Shown here: positions 14,805 through 21,150 of the stretch, in pieces | Position numbering within the stretch: position 1 is the first letter of the stretch | How the letters are laid out: each line of letters begins with the position of its first letter | Source: Oceanospirillaceae bacterium UBA2001 | GTDB taxonomy: Bacteria > Pseudomonadota > Gammaproteobacteria > Pseudomonadales > Balneatricaceae | DNA: 21,150 nt | Direction of reading: 5' to 3' | NCBI GenBank assembly: GCA_002335115.1 | Contig: DDCR01000065.1 | Coordinates: forward strand, 6,282 to 27,431 | The notes under the pieces: generated by a model | Told to the model about the DNA's origin: nothing | Database searches by the model: none | What the model saw: only the letters and a program-made list of their open reading frames with translations | Made by a program: the position numbers and the translations under genes

Positions 14805-15692
14805 ATGAAAAAATTTATTTTAACAACGGCAATTTCTGCAATTGCAGCGATTGGTTTCACTGGGGCAGCCTTTGCTGGTGCCGGTGATTCACCCACTTTA
14901 CAAAAAATAGCGGAACGGGGTTATGTGTCAATAGGACACCGTGAAACGTCTGTACCCTTTTCTTACATCGGTGATGCAGAAGAACCGATCGGTTACTCTA
15001 TTGATCTTTGCCATAATATTGTTGACGCGATAAAAGCAGAGTTGGGCAATGATAATTTGACTGTTAAATATGTTCCAGTTACGGGACAAACACGTATTCC
15101 GTTGATTGCTAATGGCTCAATAGATCTAGAATGTGGCTCCACAACGAATAACTTGACCCGTCAAAAGCAGGTGTCTTATCTGTCGACCACATTCATCACA
15201 GGCACAAAAATCGCCAGTAAAGTGGGGTCAGGTATTACTGAGATTGAAGACTTAGCGGGTAAGGTTTTGGGCGTGTCTGCTGGCACAACGAATGAAAAGG
15301 CGCTCAAAGCAGCGATTGCTGCTAATAATTTGGATGTGAAAGTTGTCACGCTAAAAGATCACAGCCAGGGTTGGTTGGCATTAGATACCGATCGCATTGA
15401 CGCCTATGGTTCTGATGACGTGTTGTTATACGGTTTGATTTCAAAATCTGCTGATACCAGCGCCTATCAAGTGACTGGTCGTTTTTTATCTTTTGATCCC
15501 TATGCGATTATGGTTCCACGCAATGATTCAACGTTTGAGCGCTTGGGTCGTATTGTGATGTCAGACTTGATGAGATCGGGTGAAATGGAAAACATTTATA
15601 ACAAATGGTTTTCACCTGGCCCTACTAAAATCAATATGCCTCTTTCAAACCGTTTGAGAGGTGCTTTTGATACCCAAGCTTATCCTCATTGA
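14805..15692 (+). CDS. gltI: Polar amino acid ABC transporter, periplasmic binding protein (GltI-like)
   Basis: The 295-residue protein has a signal peptide (residues 1 to about 25, cleavage near AFA-GA) and a family 3 solute-binding fold. It matches the glutamate/aspartate GltI type: ERGYVSIGHRETSVPFSYIG, GYSIDLCHNIVDAIK, VPVTGQTRIPLIANGSIDLE and CGSTTNNLTRQKQVSY. GGAAGGAG at 14791-14798, six bases before the ATG, is a very strong ribosome binding site. It is the first gene of a four-gene transporter operon. Acidic amino acids (Glu, Asp) are the family's ligands; because a cysteate-lyase-like enzyme and a sulfite-exporter-like protein follow, the sulfonate analogue cysteate is an attractive but unproven ligand. 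Confidence 0.92.
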   Translation: MKKFILTTAISAIAAIGFTGAAFAGAGDSPTLQKIAERGYVSIGHRETSVPFSYIGDAEEPIGYSIDLCHNIVDAIKAELGNDNLTVKYVPVTGQTRIPLIANGSIDLECGSTTNNLTRQKQVSYLSTTFITGTKIASKVGSGITEIEDLAGKVLGVSAGTTNEKALKAAIAANNLDVKVVTLKDHSQGWLALDTDRIDAYGSDDVLLYGLISKSADTSAYQVTGRFLSFDPYAIMVPRNDSTFERLGRIVMSDLMRSGEMENIYNKWFSPGPTKINMPLSNRLRGAFDTQAYPH

Positions 15693-15716
15693 TTAATTTA
15701 TCAAATCTAGGATATA

Positions 15717-15753
15717 ACACCTTAAGCGGTATATACTAAATCGTTTAAGGTGT
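15717..15753 (+). promoter_or_regulatory. Intercistronic stem-loop between binding-protein and permease genes
   Basis: ACACCTTAAGCG (15717-15728) pairs with CGTTTAAGGTGT (15742-15753) through 12 consecutive positions with one G-U wobble; the 13-nt loop contains the palindrome GTATATAC. No T-run follows, so a simple terminator is unlikely. Such hairpins after binding-protein genes commonly protect the upstream mRNA and raise binding-protein over permease expression. Confidence 0.6.
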
Positions 15754-15771
15754 CCGTAAAGGCAATAAACT

Positions 15772-16491
15772 ATGCAGTATAATTGGGATTGGGGCATACT
15801 TTTTAGAGATCCCTACATTTGGTGGCTCGTTGATGGTTTAAAATGGACACTGATGATCGCAATGTGTGCATGGGTTCTTGCCTTTGTTTTGGGTTCGGCA
15901 TTAGGTATCATGCGCACGTCAATCAATCCTTACTTGCGTTTAATTGGCACCACTTACGTCGAAATATTTCGTAATATCCCCTTATTAGTACAATTGTTTC
16001 TTTGGTACTTTGTGTTTCCTGAACTGTTGCCTGAAGAGGCAGGGCGGTGGGTGAAGCGCGAAATGCCCTTACCCGGGTTTACTACCACGGTTTGGGCCTT
16101 GGGCTTGTATACAGCGTCTAGGGTTTGTGAGCAGGTGCGTTCAGGTATTGATGCCATTGGTATAGGCCAGCGTAATGCAGGGCGGGCCATCGGTTTATCA
16201 GAAGCAAAAGTCTATATTCACGTGCTCTTACCCAACGCCTATCGGATTATTATTGCGCCTTTGACCAGTGAATTTTTAACCATATTCAAAAACTCTTCAC
16301 TTGCCCTGACTATTGGTGTGATCGAATTGACGTCCATGACGCGTCAAATTGAGGAATACACCTTTCAGGGCTTCGAAGCCTTTACTGCGGCCACAATTAT
16401 TTATAGCTTGGTCACCTTTACAGTAATGGGATTCATGCTTCATCTTGAAAAACGCCTGCATGTTCCTGGCCGAATTGTGGTGGAAAAATAA
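15772..16491 (+). CDS. gltJ: Polar amino acid ABC transporter permease (GltJ-like)
   Basis: The 239-residue inner-membrane protein of the His/Glu/Gln/Arg permease type begins MQYNWDWGILFRDPYIWWLV, as in GltJ proteins. It has about five membrane helices and the EAA coupling loop AGRAIGLSEAKVYIHVLLPN (about residues 141-160) that contacts the ATPase. RNIPLLVQLFLWYFVFPELL is a typical conserved stretch near residue 65. AAAGG lies ten bases before the ATG. The TAA stop is separated by one base from the next permease start. Confidence 0.93.
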   Translation: MQYNWDWGILFRDPYIWWLVDGLKWTLMIAMCAWVLAFVLGSALGIMRTSINPYLRLIGTTYVEIFRNIPLLVQLFLWYFVFPELLPEEAGRWVKREMPLPGFTTTVWALGLYTASRVCEQVRSGIDAIGIGQRNAGRAIGLSEAKVYIHVLLPNAYRIIIAPLTSEFLTIFKNSSLALTIGVIELTSMTRQIEEYTFQGFEAFTAATIIYSLVTFTVMGFMLHLEKRLHVPGRIVVEK

Positions 16492-16492
16492 T

Positions 16493-17149
16493 ATGGGTGA
16501 TTTTGATTTTGCAATCATTTACAACAATATTCCATTCCTCTTTGAGGGTATGAAAACAACACTGTTGCTCACTGTTGCAGCGGTCATTGGAGGTATTGTC
16601 ATTGGCACAGTGTTGGCGATTATTCGTATAGCTAATGTTCCCATTTTAGCTTGGATCGCCGCAGCCTATGTTAATTTTTTCAGATCATTACCACTCATTC
16701 TTGTTATTTTCTGGTTATATTTTTTAGTGCCTTTGGTTTTGGGGCGGCCTGTGGGTGCATTTTCGTCAGTTCTCATTGCCTTCGTTTTGTTTGAAGCGGC
16801 CTATTATTCTGAAATTATAAGAGCAGGTATCGCCAGTGTTAGTTCTGGGCAGGTAGCCGCAGCTCGGGCCATTGGCATGACCTATACACAATGTATGCGT
16901 TTTATTGTTTTACCCCAAGCCTTTAAAGCCATGATTCCTGTTTTGCTGACCCAGGCTATTATTCTTTTTCAAGATACTTCGTTGGTCTATGTGGTGGGAT
17001 TAAAGGATTTTTTGGTGAGCGCAGAACTCATTGCCAATCGAGACCAAAAGCTCATTGAGATGTTTATGTTTGTGGCTGTGGTGTATTTTACAATTTGTTT
17101 CGCTGGCTCTCTTCTATCCAGCCACTTACAAAGGAAACTATCAACATGA
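16493..17149 (+). CDS. gltK: Polar amino acid ABC transporter permease (GltK-like)
   Basis: The 218-residue second permease (MGDFDFAIIYNNIPFLFEGM) has about five membrane helices, the conserved FFRSLPLILVIFWLYFLVPL segment and the EAA loop AARAIGMTYTQCMRFIVLPQ. An in-frame ATG at 16445 lies inside gltJ and is less likely; ATG 16493, one base after the gltJ stop, gives the normal family length and suits translational coupling. It forms the membrane channel with the GltJ-like subunit. Its stop overlaps the ATPase start as ATGA (17146-17149). Confidence 0.93.
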   Translation: MGDFDFAIIYNNIPFLFEGMKTTLLLTVAAVIGGIVIGTVLAIIRIANVPILAWIAAAYVNFFRSLPLILVIFWLYFLVPLVLGRPVGAFSSVLIAFVLFEAAYYSEIIRAGIASVSSGQVAAARAIGMTYTQCMRFIVLPQAFKAMIPVLLTQAIILFQDTSLVYVVGLKDFLVSAELIANRDQKLIEMFMFVAVVYFTICFAGSLLSSHLQRKLST

Positions 17150-17874
17150 TACACCTAAAAAACGTGAGTAAATGGTATGACTCGTTTCAAGTCCTGGATA
17201 ACTGTTCAACATCCGTATCGAAAGGTGAAGTGGTCGTTGTTTGTGGTCCTTCGGGTTCGGGAAAAAGCACTTTGATCAAAGCAGTGAACGGTCTAGAACC
17301 TGTGCAAAAGGGTGAAATTACTGTAGATGGCATGGTTGTTTCGGACAAGAAAACAAACTTAAACCACCTCAGGGCCCGCATTGGTATGGTGTTTCAAAAC
17401 TTTGAGCTGTTTCCACATATGAGCGTGTTAGAAAACGTGAAACTTGGTCAGATCAAAGTTTTAGGGCGGGCTGATGACGCATCTGAAGTTAAGGCAAAAG
17501 CCTTACTTGATCGCGTTGGTTTGGCTGATCATGCTAACAAATTTCCCAGTCAGTTATCTGGTGGCCAGCAGCAAAGAGTCGCTATAGCCAGAGGCTTGGC
17601 AATGGATCCCATTGCCATGCTATTTGACGAACCCACTTCGGCGTTGGATCCAGAAATGATCAATGATGTGCTCGATGTCATGGTGGAATTAGCCCACGAC
17701 GGTATGACCATGATGGTGGTGACACATGAAATGGGCTTTGCCAAAAAGGTGGCCGATCGTGTGGTGTTTATGGATGAAGGAAAAATTGTTGAAGATGCAA
17801 AAAAAGATGACTTTTTTGGTTCACCACGCAGCGACCGGGCGCAGTTGTTCCTATCAAAAATACTATCTCACTAA
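17146..17874 (+). CDS. gltL: Polar amino acid ABC transporter ATP-binding protein (GltL-like)
   Basis: From ATG 17146 the protein has 242 residues, the normal GltL/GlnQ length. It has Walker A GPSGSGKST, the Q-loop in GMVFQNFELFPHMSVLENV, the signature LSGGQQQRVAIARGLAMDP, Walker B AMLFDEPTSALDPEM and the switch His in VVTHEMGFAKKVADRVVFMD. An in-frame ATG at 17095 would add 17 non-conserved residues inside gltK; the ATGA overlap supports 17146. It energises import through the two preceding permeases. No clear terminator follows before the PLP enzyme gene, so read-through is possible. Confidence 0.95.
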   Translation: MIHLKNVSKWYDSFQVLDNCSTSVSKGEVVVVCGPSGSGKSTLIKAVNGLEPVQKGEITVDGMVVSDKKTNLNHLRARIGMVFQNFELFPHMSVLENVKLGQIKVLGRADDASEVKAKALLDRVGLADHANKFPSQLSGGQQQRVAIARGLAMDPIAMLFDEPTSALDPEMINDVLDVMVELAHDGMTMMVVTHEMGFAKKVADRVVFMDEGKIVEDAKKDDFFGSPRSDRAQLFLSKILSH

Positions 17875-18047
17875 ACTTAAAGTGTGCATTACATGTTGTC
17901 TAAACACTCAAAGTAGATGCTCACCTGAGTGGAAACGGGTGTGCTGAGGAAATGACTGATCGTCACTATCTCGATAAGTTAGTTACGCAGTCTGCTTGAG
18001 TAAATGCTAGTGAGGCCATGGCCTTGTTATGGTTGAGGGCTTTGAAC

Positions 18048-19058
18048 TTGTCTAAAGTTTCAAAACTACTATTAAAGTTCCCTTGTGCTGAGCTAATGTC
18101 TCAGCCTACGCCGATTGAACGCTTGGATCGCCTGTCTGACAAGTTGGATATAGATCTGTGGTTGAAGCGTGACGACCTCACAGGCCTATCCTTTGGAGGT
18201 AATAAAACTCGCCAACTTGAATATTACATGGGTGCTGCGCTGGCTAAAAAATCTGATACTATTTTGATTACTGGAGCAGTACAGTCAAATTTTGTGCGCG
18301 CAGCGGCAGCGGTGGCGGCAAAATTTGGCATGAAGGCCATCTTACAGCTTGAGGAACGAGTTCCTGACATGGGTGCCTTGTATTACTCTTCAGGAAATGT
18401 GCTTCTGAGTAACCTATTAGATGTTGAGTATATGTTTTTTCCTGAAGGTGACAATGAACTGGGTGCTGATGCAGCTTTGGCGCAGCGAGCGTCAGAGTTA
18501 TTGGCGAATGGTCAAGTTCCCTACATTATCCCACTAGGCATTGTTCATCCCCCACTTGGGGCCCTGGGCTACGTAAAAGGGGGAGCTGAATTAGCTGTTC
18601 AGATGTCAGATTTTGACGTTTCAATTGTGCCCTCTGGCAGTGGTGCTACTCACGCTGGTTGGCTCATGGGTTTGAAACTATCCAATATTCATAGCCCCGT
18701 GTATGGTATTTGTGTGCGCCGAGATGCGGCCCAACAAAGGCAAAGAATGAATTCAGTGACTCAAAACTTAGCTGCACTGCTAGATATAGAACGTCCATTT
18801 GAAGAGCAAGAGCTTCTTACTTGGGATGGTTCGTTAGCACCAGGTTATGGTCAGGTAGGCCCCAAAACTCTGTTTGCACTCAAACTTATGGCTCAGGCCG
18901 AGGGGATTATGCTTGATCCTGTTTATACAGCAAAGACCTTTGCAGGGGTGCTTGGGTTGTTGGAAGAAGGAATAATAAAAAAGGGTCAAAAGGTTTTAAT
19001 GTTGCATACGGGTGGCCTACCTGCTCTGTTCGGTTATCAAGAGGTTTTAGAGAGTTAG
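18048..19058 (+). CDS. PLP-dependent D-cysteine desulfhydrase / cysteate sulfo-lyase family enzyme
   Basis: This fold-type II PLP enzyme belongs to the ACC deaminase / D-cysteine desulfhydrase / (2R)-cysteate sulfo-lyase (CuyA) superfamily. It shows QPTPIERLDRLSDKL, KRDDLTGLSFGGNKTRQLEY with the PLP lysine in GGNK (residue 53 from this start), SGNVLLSNLL, PLGALGYVKGGAEL, the phosphate-binding loop PSGSGATHAG and LDPVYTAKTFAG plus LHTGGLPALFGYQE. The usual QSNH motif is QSNF here, so the pocket differs from characterised members. TTG 18048 is chosen because GAGGG lies eight bases upstream and the product (MSKVSKLLLKFPCAEL) starts like homologues; ATG 18018 adds ten residues and has a badly spaced GAGG. 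Activity could be alpha,beta-elimination of cysteate (sulfite), D-cysteine (sulfide) or another amino acid. The transporter upstream and the TauE protein downstream favour a sulfur amino acid. Confidence 0.8.
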   Translation: MSKVSKLLLKFPCAELMSQPTPIERLDRLSDKLDIDLWLKRDDLTGLSFGGNKTRQLEYYMGAALAKKSDTILITGAVQSNFVRAAAAVAAKFGMKAILQLEERVPDMGALYYSSGNVLLSNLLDVEYMFFPEGDNELGADAALAQRASELLANGQVPYIIPLGIVHPPLGALGYVKGGAELAVQMSDFDVSIVPSGSGATHAGWLMGLKLSNIHSPVYGICVRRDAAQQRQRMNSVTQNLAALLDIERPFEEQELLTWDGSLAPGYGQVGPKTLFALKLMAQAEGIMLDPVYTAKTFAGVLGLLEEGIIKKGQKVLMLHTGGLPALFGYQEVLES

Positions 19059-19204
19059 TATGGATCAAGCAAAAACTGGCCATTAAAAATATTCGCTAGA
19101 ATGACAATGTTCATCAAGGGATGGAGCTTGAATTATTAACCTTGATATTTGTTGCTCGACGCTGCTTTCATAGTGAGTTCGCATGCACCATTAGGGGCCC
19201 TCTA

Positions 19205-19234
19205 TTGGATGAATAAGCTGGGCTAAGATATAAT
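19205..19234 (+). promoter_or_regulatory. Sigma-70-type promoter upstream of the TauE-family gene
   Basis: TTGGAT (19205-19210) and a perfect TATAAT (19229-19234) are separated by 18 bp. Transcription would start near 19241, leaving a short leader before the ATG at 19269. The exporter pair can therefore be expressed apart from the genes before it. Confidence 0.5.
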
Positions 19235-19268
19235 TTTAAAAAAATAAATCACTTATGGATAAGACCTA

Positions 19269-20273
19269 ATGAGTTTGTTTCGAAACGTACCTGAACTCAC
19301 ATTATTAATATTACTTTCCGCAGCCTGTTATTTTGCCATTGCTATTGTTGAGCCCATTGAGGCGAGTGAATTCTTTTCCCTTGGCTCTATCCTCAGCGTC
19401 ACCCTTGCTTCTTTTGTTTTATCTGTTGCCATCGCTATCATAGCCGTCATTGCAGGCATCGGCGGGGGAGTCATTTTTACCCCGATTGTATTAGGCTTTA
19501 CTTCCTTTGATTCTTTAGTGGTTAGAGCGACAGGTTTAGTTGTGGCTATGTTCAGTGGTTTAATTTCTGGAGCGCCACTACTTAAACAAGGTTTAGTGGA
19601 TATACGTCTGGTCTATATTTGCGCCCTGCCAACCATAGTCGGTGGTTTATTAGGCGCTCTGATGGCGTTTCAATTTGCATCAACCATGGGGCCAAGCAGT
19701 GATGCTGTGGTGCGCATGTTGCTGGGCATATTATTGCTCGGGGTGGCGGTATTATTTATCACAGGAGGTGGTCGTAATGATTATCCCAAGGCCTCTAAAC
19801 TGAGTGGTCTGGCGCGTTTGTTTTCCCTGGATATGAGCTACTATGAAATGTCTGTAAACACTGAAGTTAAATACAGTGTCAAACGCTTAGGCTTAGCTAT
19901 TATTTTGTTTGTTGGGGTTGGTTTTATCGGTGGTTTTTTTGGTTTAGGTGGTGGCTGGGCTATGGTACCAGTCCTTAACCTAGTGATGGCGGTACCACTT
20001 AAAGCGGCGGTTGCTTCTAGCGGAGTGTTGCTCGCTTTGGGCAACGCGGCTGCCATATGGCCCTACATGCTGTATGGTGCAATGGTACCGATTTTAGTGG
20101 CTCCTTGGATGTTAGGGCAAGTCATTGGGGGTATTATTGGTGCCCACGTGCTGGCGCAAGTGAAGGTTGTGGTCGTTAGACGCCTAATGATCTTCCTACT
20201 TTGCTTAACCTCGTTCAAATTAATATACCGAGGTCTGCAAGATCTGAACTTTATGGGTGGGATGATATTATGA
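19269..20273 (+). CDS. TauE/SafE-family sulfite exporter-like membrane protein
   Basis: The 334-residue protein has eight or more hydrophobic helices and the internal duplication typical of TauE/SafE proteins. The first repeat contains IAGIGGGVIFTPIVLGF (about residues 62-78) and the second GGFFGLGGGWAMVPVLNLVM (about 220-239), then AVASSGVLLALGNAAA. Members export sulfite, sulfoacetate or related organosulfur anions. GGATAAG before the ATG is a fair ribosome binding site. The stop overlaps the next gene as ATGA. Coming directly after a cysteine/cysteate-lyase-like gene it is well placed to remove sulfite, but family members have other and unknown substrates. Confidence 0.87.
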   Translation: MSLFRNVPELTLLILLSAACYFAIAIVEPIEASEFFSLGSILSVTLASFVLSVAIAIIAVIAGIGGGVIFTPIVLGFTSFDSLVVRATGLVVAMFSGLISGAPLLKQGLVDIRLVYICALPTIVGGLLGALMAFQFASTMGPSSDAVVRMLLGILLLGVAVLFITGGGRNDYPKASKLSGLARLFSLDMSYYEMSVNTEVKYSVKRLGLAIILFVGVGFIGGFFGLGGGWAMVPVLNLVMAVPLKAAVASSGVLLALGNAAAIWPYMLYGAMVPILVAPWMLGQVIGGIIGAHVLAQVKVVVVRRLMIFLLCLTSFKLIYRGLQDLNFMGGMIL

Positions 20274-20641
20274 GTCAAGACTCACTGCGGCAAAGTGGCA
20301 TTATCTATGGGGTGACTATTTACTGGTTGACCATTGCTGGATGTGTAATGGTGTTGTTAGGTAGTTTGCTGGCCTTAGGTTTTGGCTGGACAGTGATGCC
20401 GGTTAACGAACAATTGAGTGTGTTGATGCAAGGTAACGCACTGACATTGAGTCACCGTATTGATTCAGGGGACATGCTTATTCAACTGGGCTTGGGGGTT
20501 GCCATCTTTGCCATTGTACCTGCTATTCTCATCGGCGTACCGAGGCTTTGGCGCTCAGGCTTTCGCCTTATCGCTCTTTGCGGTTGTGCTAACGTCCTAC
20601 TAATTATTGGTGCTTTTGTGGTCTGCTATGTGCGCCTGTAA
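20270..20641 (+). CDS. DUF1634 family membrane protein, partner of the TauE-like exporter
   Basis: From ATG 20270 (MSQDSLRQSGIIYGVTIYWL) the protein has 123 residues and three hydrophobic helices (about 12-36, 68-88 and 98-120), the DUF1634 layout. Proteins of this family are repeatedly encoded next to TauE/SafE genes, as here, where the start overlaps the exporter stop by 4 bp (ATGA). An in-frame ATG at 20201 lies deep inside the exporter gene and is not preferred. It may be an accessory subunit of the exporter; no biochemical role is known to me. Confidence 0.82.
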   Translation: MSQDSLRQSGIIYGVTIYWLTIAGCVMVLLGSLLALGFGWTVMPVNEQLSVLMQGNALTLSHRIDSGDMLIQLGLGVAIFAIVPAILIGVPRLWRSGFRLIALCGCANVLLIIGAFVVCYVRL

Positions 20642-20725
20642 CCGTCTGTGATATCAGTTATGGCTATTAGCGTTCGTTTTGCCAGAGCCTATTTTACTTA
20701 TTTGTGACATGAAGAACTGTATCGT

Positions 20726-20762
20726 TTGGGTACCAATGGTGGGGCAAGGTGCCAATCTTTTT
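20726..20762 (+). terminator. Candidate intrinsic terminator after the TauE-DUF1634 pair
   Basis: GGTACC (20729-20734) pairs with GGTGCC (20748-20753) with one wobble, extendable by TT/AA past a bulged G, with a 13-nt loop, followed by AATCTTTTTC. It lies between two converging genes. Moderate match only. Confidence 0.4.
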
Positions 20763-21150
20763 CAGGGGGAGGTAGTCGACCGAGCTTCCCGATATAACAT
20801 ATAGCACCCCGTTGCAGCGATAATGGCAGCGCCCAGTAACGTAAGCAAGGTTGGCCATTCATCAAATAAAAGCCACCCAAGAAGCAATGCCCAAAGCAAA
20901 CTAGTATAACGATACGGTGTGACAACGCTCAGTTCGCCAACCCGCATCACCATTACGCTTGAACAATAGCCCACGAAAATAAACACTGCCGACAACACGA
21001 TCAGACCCGTTTGATGCAAATCTAAGCGGACCCAAGTCTCACCCATTGTTGCGATAGCTGCAATCACTGTCAGCCCTGCCGCAGACGCAAAGGTGATCAT
21101 TAAGGAGGGTATTTTTGGAGACATTCGGCGGGTGGATAAATCGCGAAACG
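20762..21150 (-). CDS. EamA/DMT-family transporter, N-terminal part cut by the window edge
   Basis: The minus-strand frame is open to the right edge and ends at 20762. The visible 129 residues are the C-terminal part of a drug/metabolite transporter: RDLSTRRMSPKIPSLMITFA, then four membrane helices, including VVTPYRYTSLLWALLLGWLL and a last helix before YREARSTTSP. The segment FRDLSTRR continues upstream of the internal Met (21124), so the true start lies outside the window. Substrate unknown. It converges on the DUF1634 gene. It is the second, intact member of the family here; the other (11419-11817) is decayed. Confidence 0.85.
   Translation of the reverse strand, partial: FRDLSTRRMSPKIPSLMITFASAAGLTVIAAIATMGETWVRLDLHQTGLIVLSAVFIFVGYCSSVMVMRVGELSVVTPYRYTSLLWALLLGWLLFDEWPTLLTLLGAAIIAATGCYMLYREARSTTSP

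Noticed and set aside
17910..17931. CACTCA/TGAGTG hairpin after gltL as a terminator
   Set aside because: Short stem with a long loop and no T-run; read-through into the PLP enzyme gene remains likely.

Overview
This is a 21 kb chromosomal window of a proteobacterium. Gene content suggests Beta- or Gammaproteobacteria, with Burkholderiales plausible: a TctC/Bug-type binding protein, GltIJKL-type transporter, DnaQ-Cho nuclease fusion and a TauE-DUF1634 pair. This placement is inference from gene style; no rRNA or other marker is present. No tRNA, CRISPR array, insertion sequence or phage gene was recognised. Both ends cut through genes.

Region 1 (1-9600) is a 2-hydroxyacid uptake and oxidation module. 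A LysR regulator on the minus strand (cut at the left edge) diverges from a tripartite tricarboxylate-type transporter in the order binding protein, large subunit, small subunit. A 968-residue FAD/Fe-S D-2-hydroxyacid dehydrogenase follows. Next come the two subunits of a sulfopyruvate (or phosphonopyruvate) decarboxylase of the ComD/ComE type, a possible 23-codon bridging ORF, and an FMN-dependent L-2-hydroxyacid dehydrogenase. The simplest reading is uptake of a 2-hydroxyacid such as 3-sulfolactate, oxidation of both enantiomers to the 2-oxoacid, and decarboxylation to an aldehyde such as sulfoacetaldehyde. No enzyme that consumes the aldehyde (Xsc, PhnX) is in the window. A phased repeat of the 8-mer GGTAAATT lies in the divergent LysR/transporter region, and a degenerate copy lies before the decarboxylase genes, suggesting one regulon.

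Region 2 (9601-12665) is unrelated to the catabolic genes: a DnaQ exonuclease fused to a Cho/UvrC-type GIY-YIG nuclease, a decayed EamA/DMT transporter on the minus strand, and a small membrane protein joining an NrtS-like segment to a C-terminal PAS domain.

Region 3 (12666-14339, minus strand) holds a LysR regulator followed by a fumarylpyruvate-hydrolase-like FAH enzyme. A 9-bp-arm dyad sits just upstream of the regulator.

Region 4 (14340-20641, plus strand) is an amino-acid module: a GltIJKL-type polar amino acid ABC transporter preceded by a strong sigma-54 promoter match, a PLP enzyme of the D-cysteine desulfhydrase / cysteate sulfo-lyase superfamily, then a TauE/SafE sulfite-exporter-family protein and its DUF1634 partner behind their own sigma-70 promoter. 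A consistent hypothesis is uptake of a sulfur-containing amino acid (cysteate is the best candidate), release of sulfite or sulfide, and export of the sulfur anion. With region 1 this would be a C3-organosulfonate island, though the substrates are inferred. The window ends inside another EamA transporter on the minus strand.
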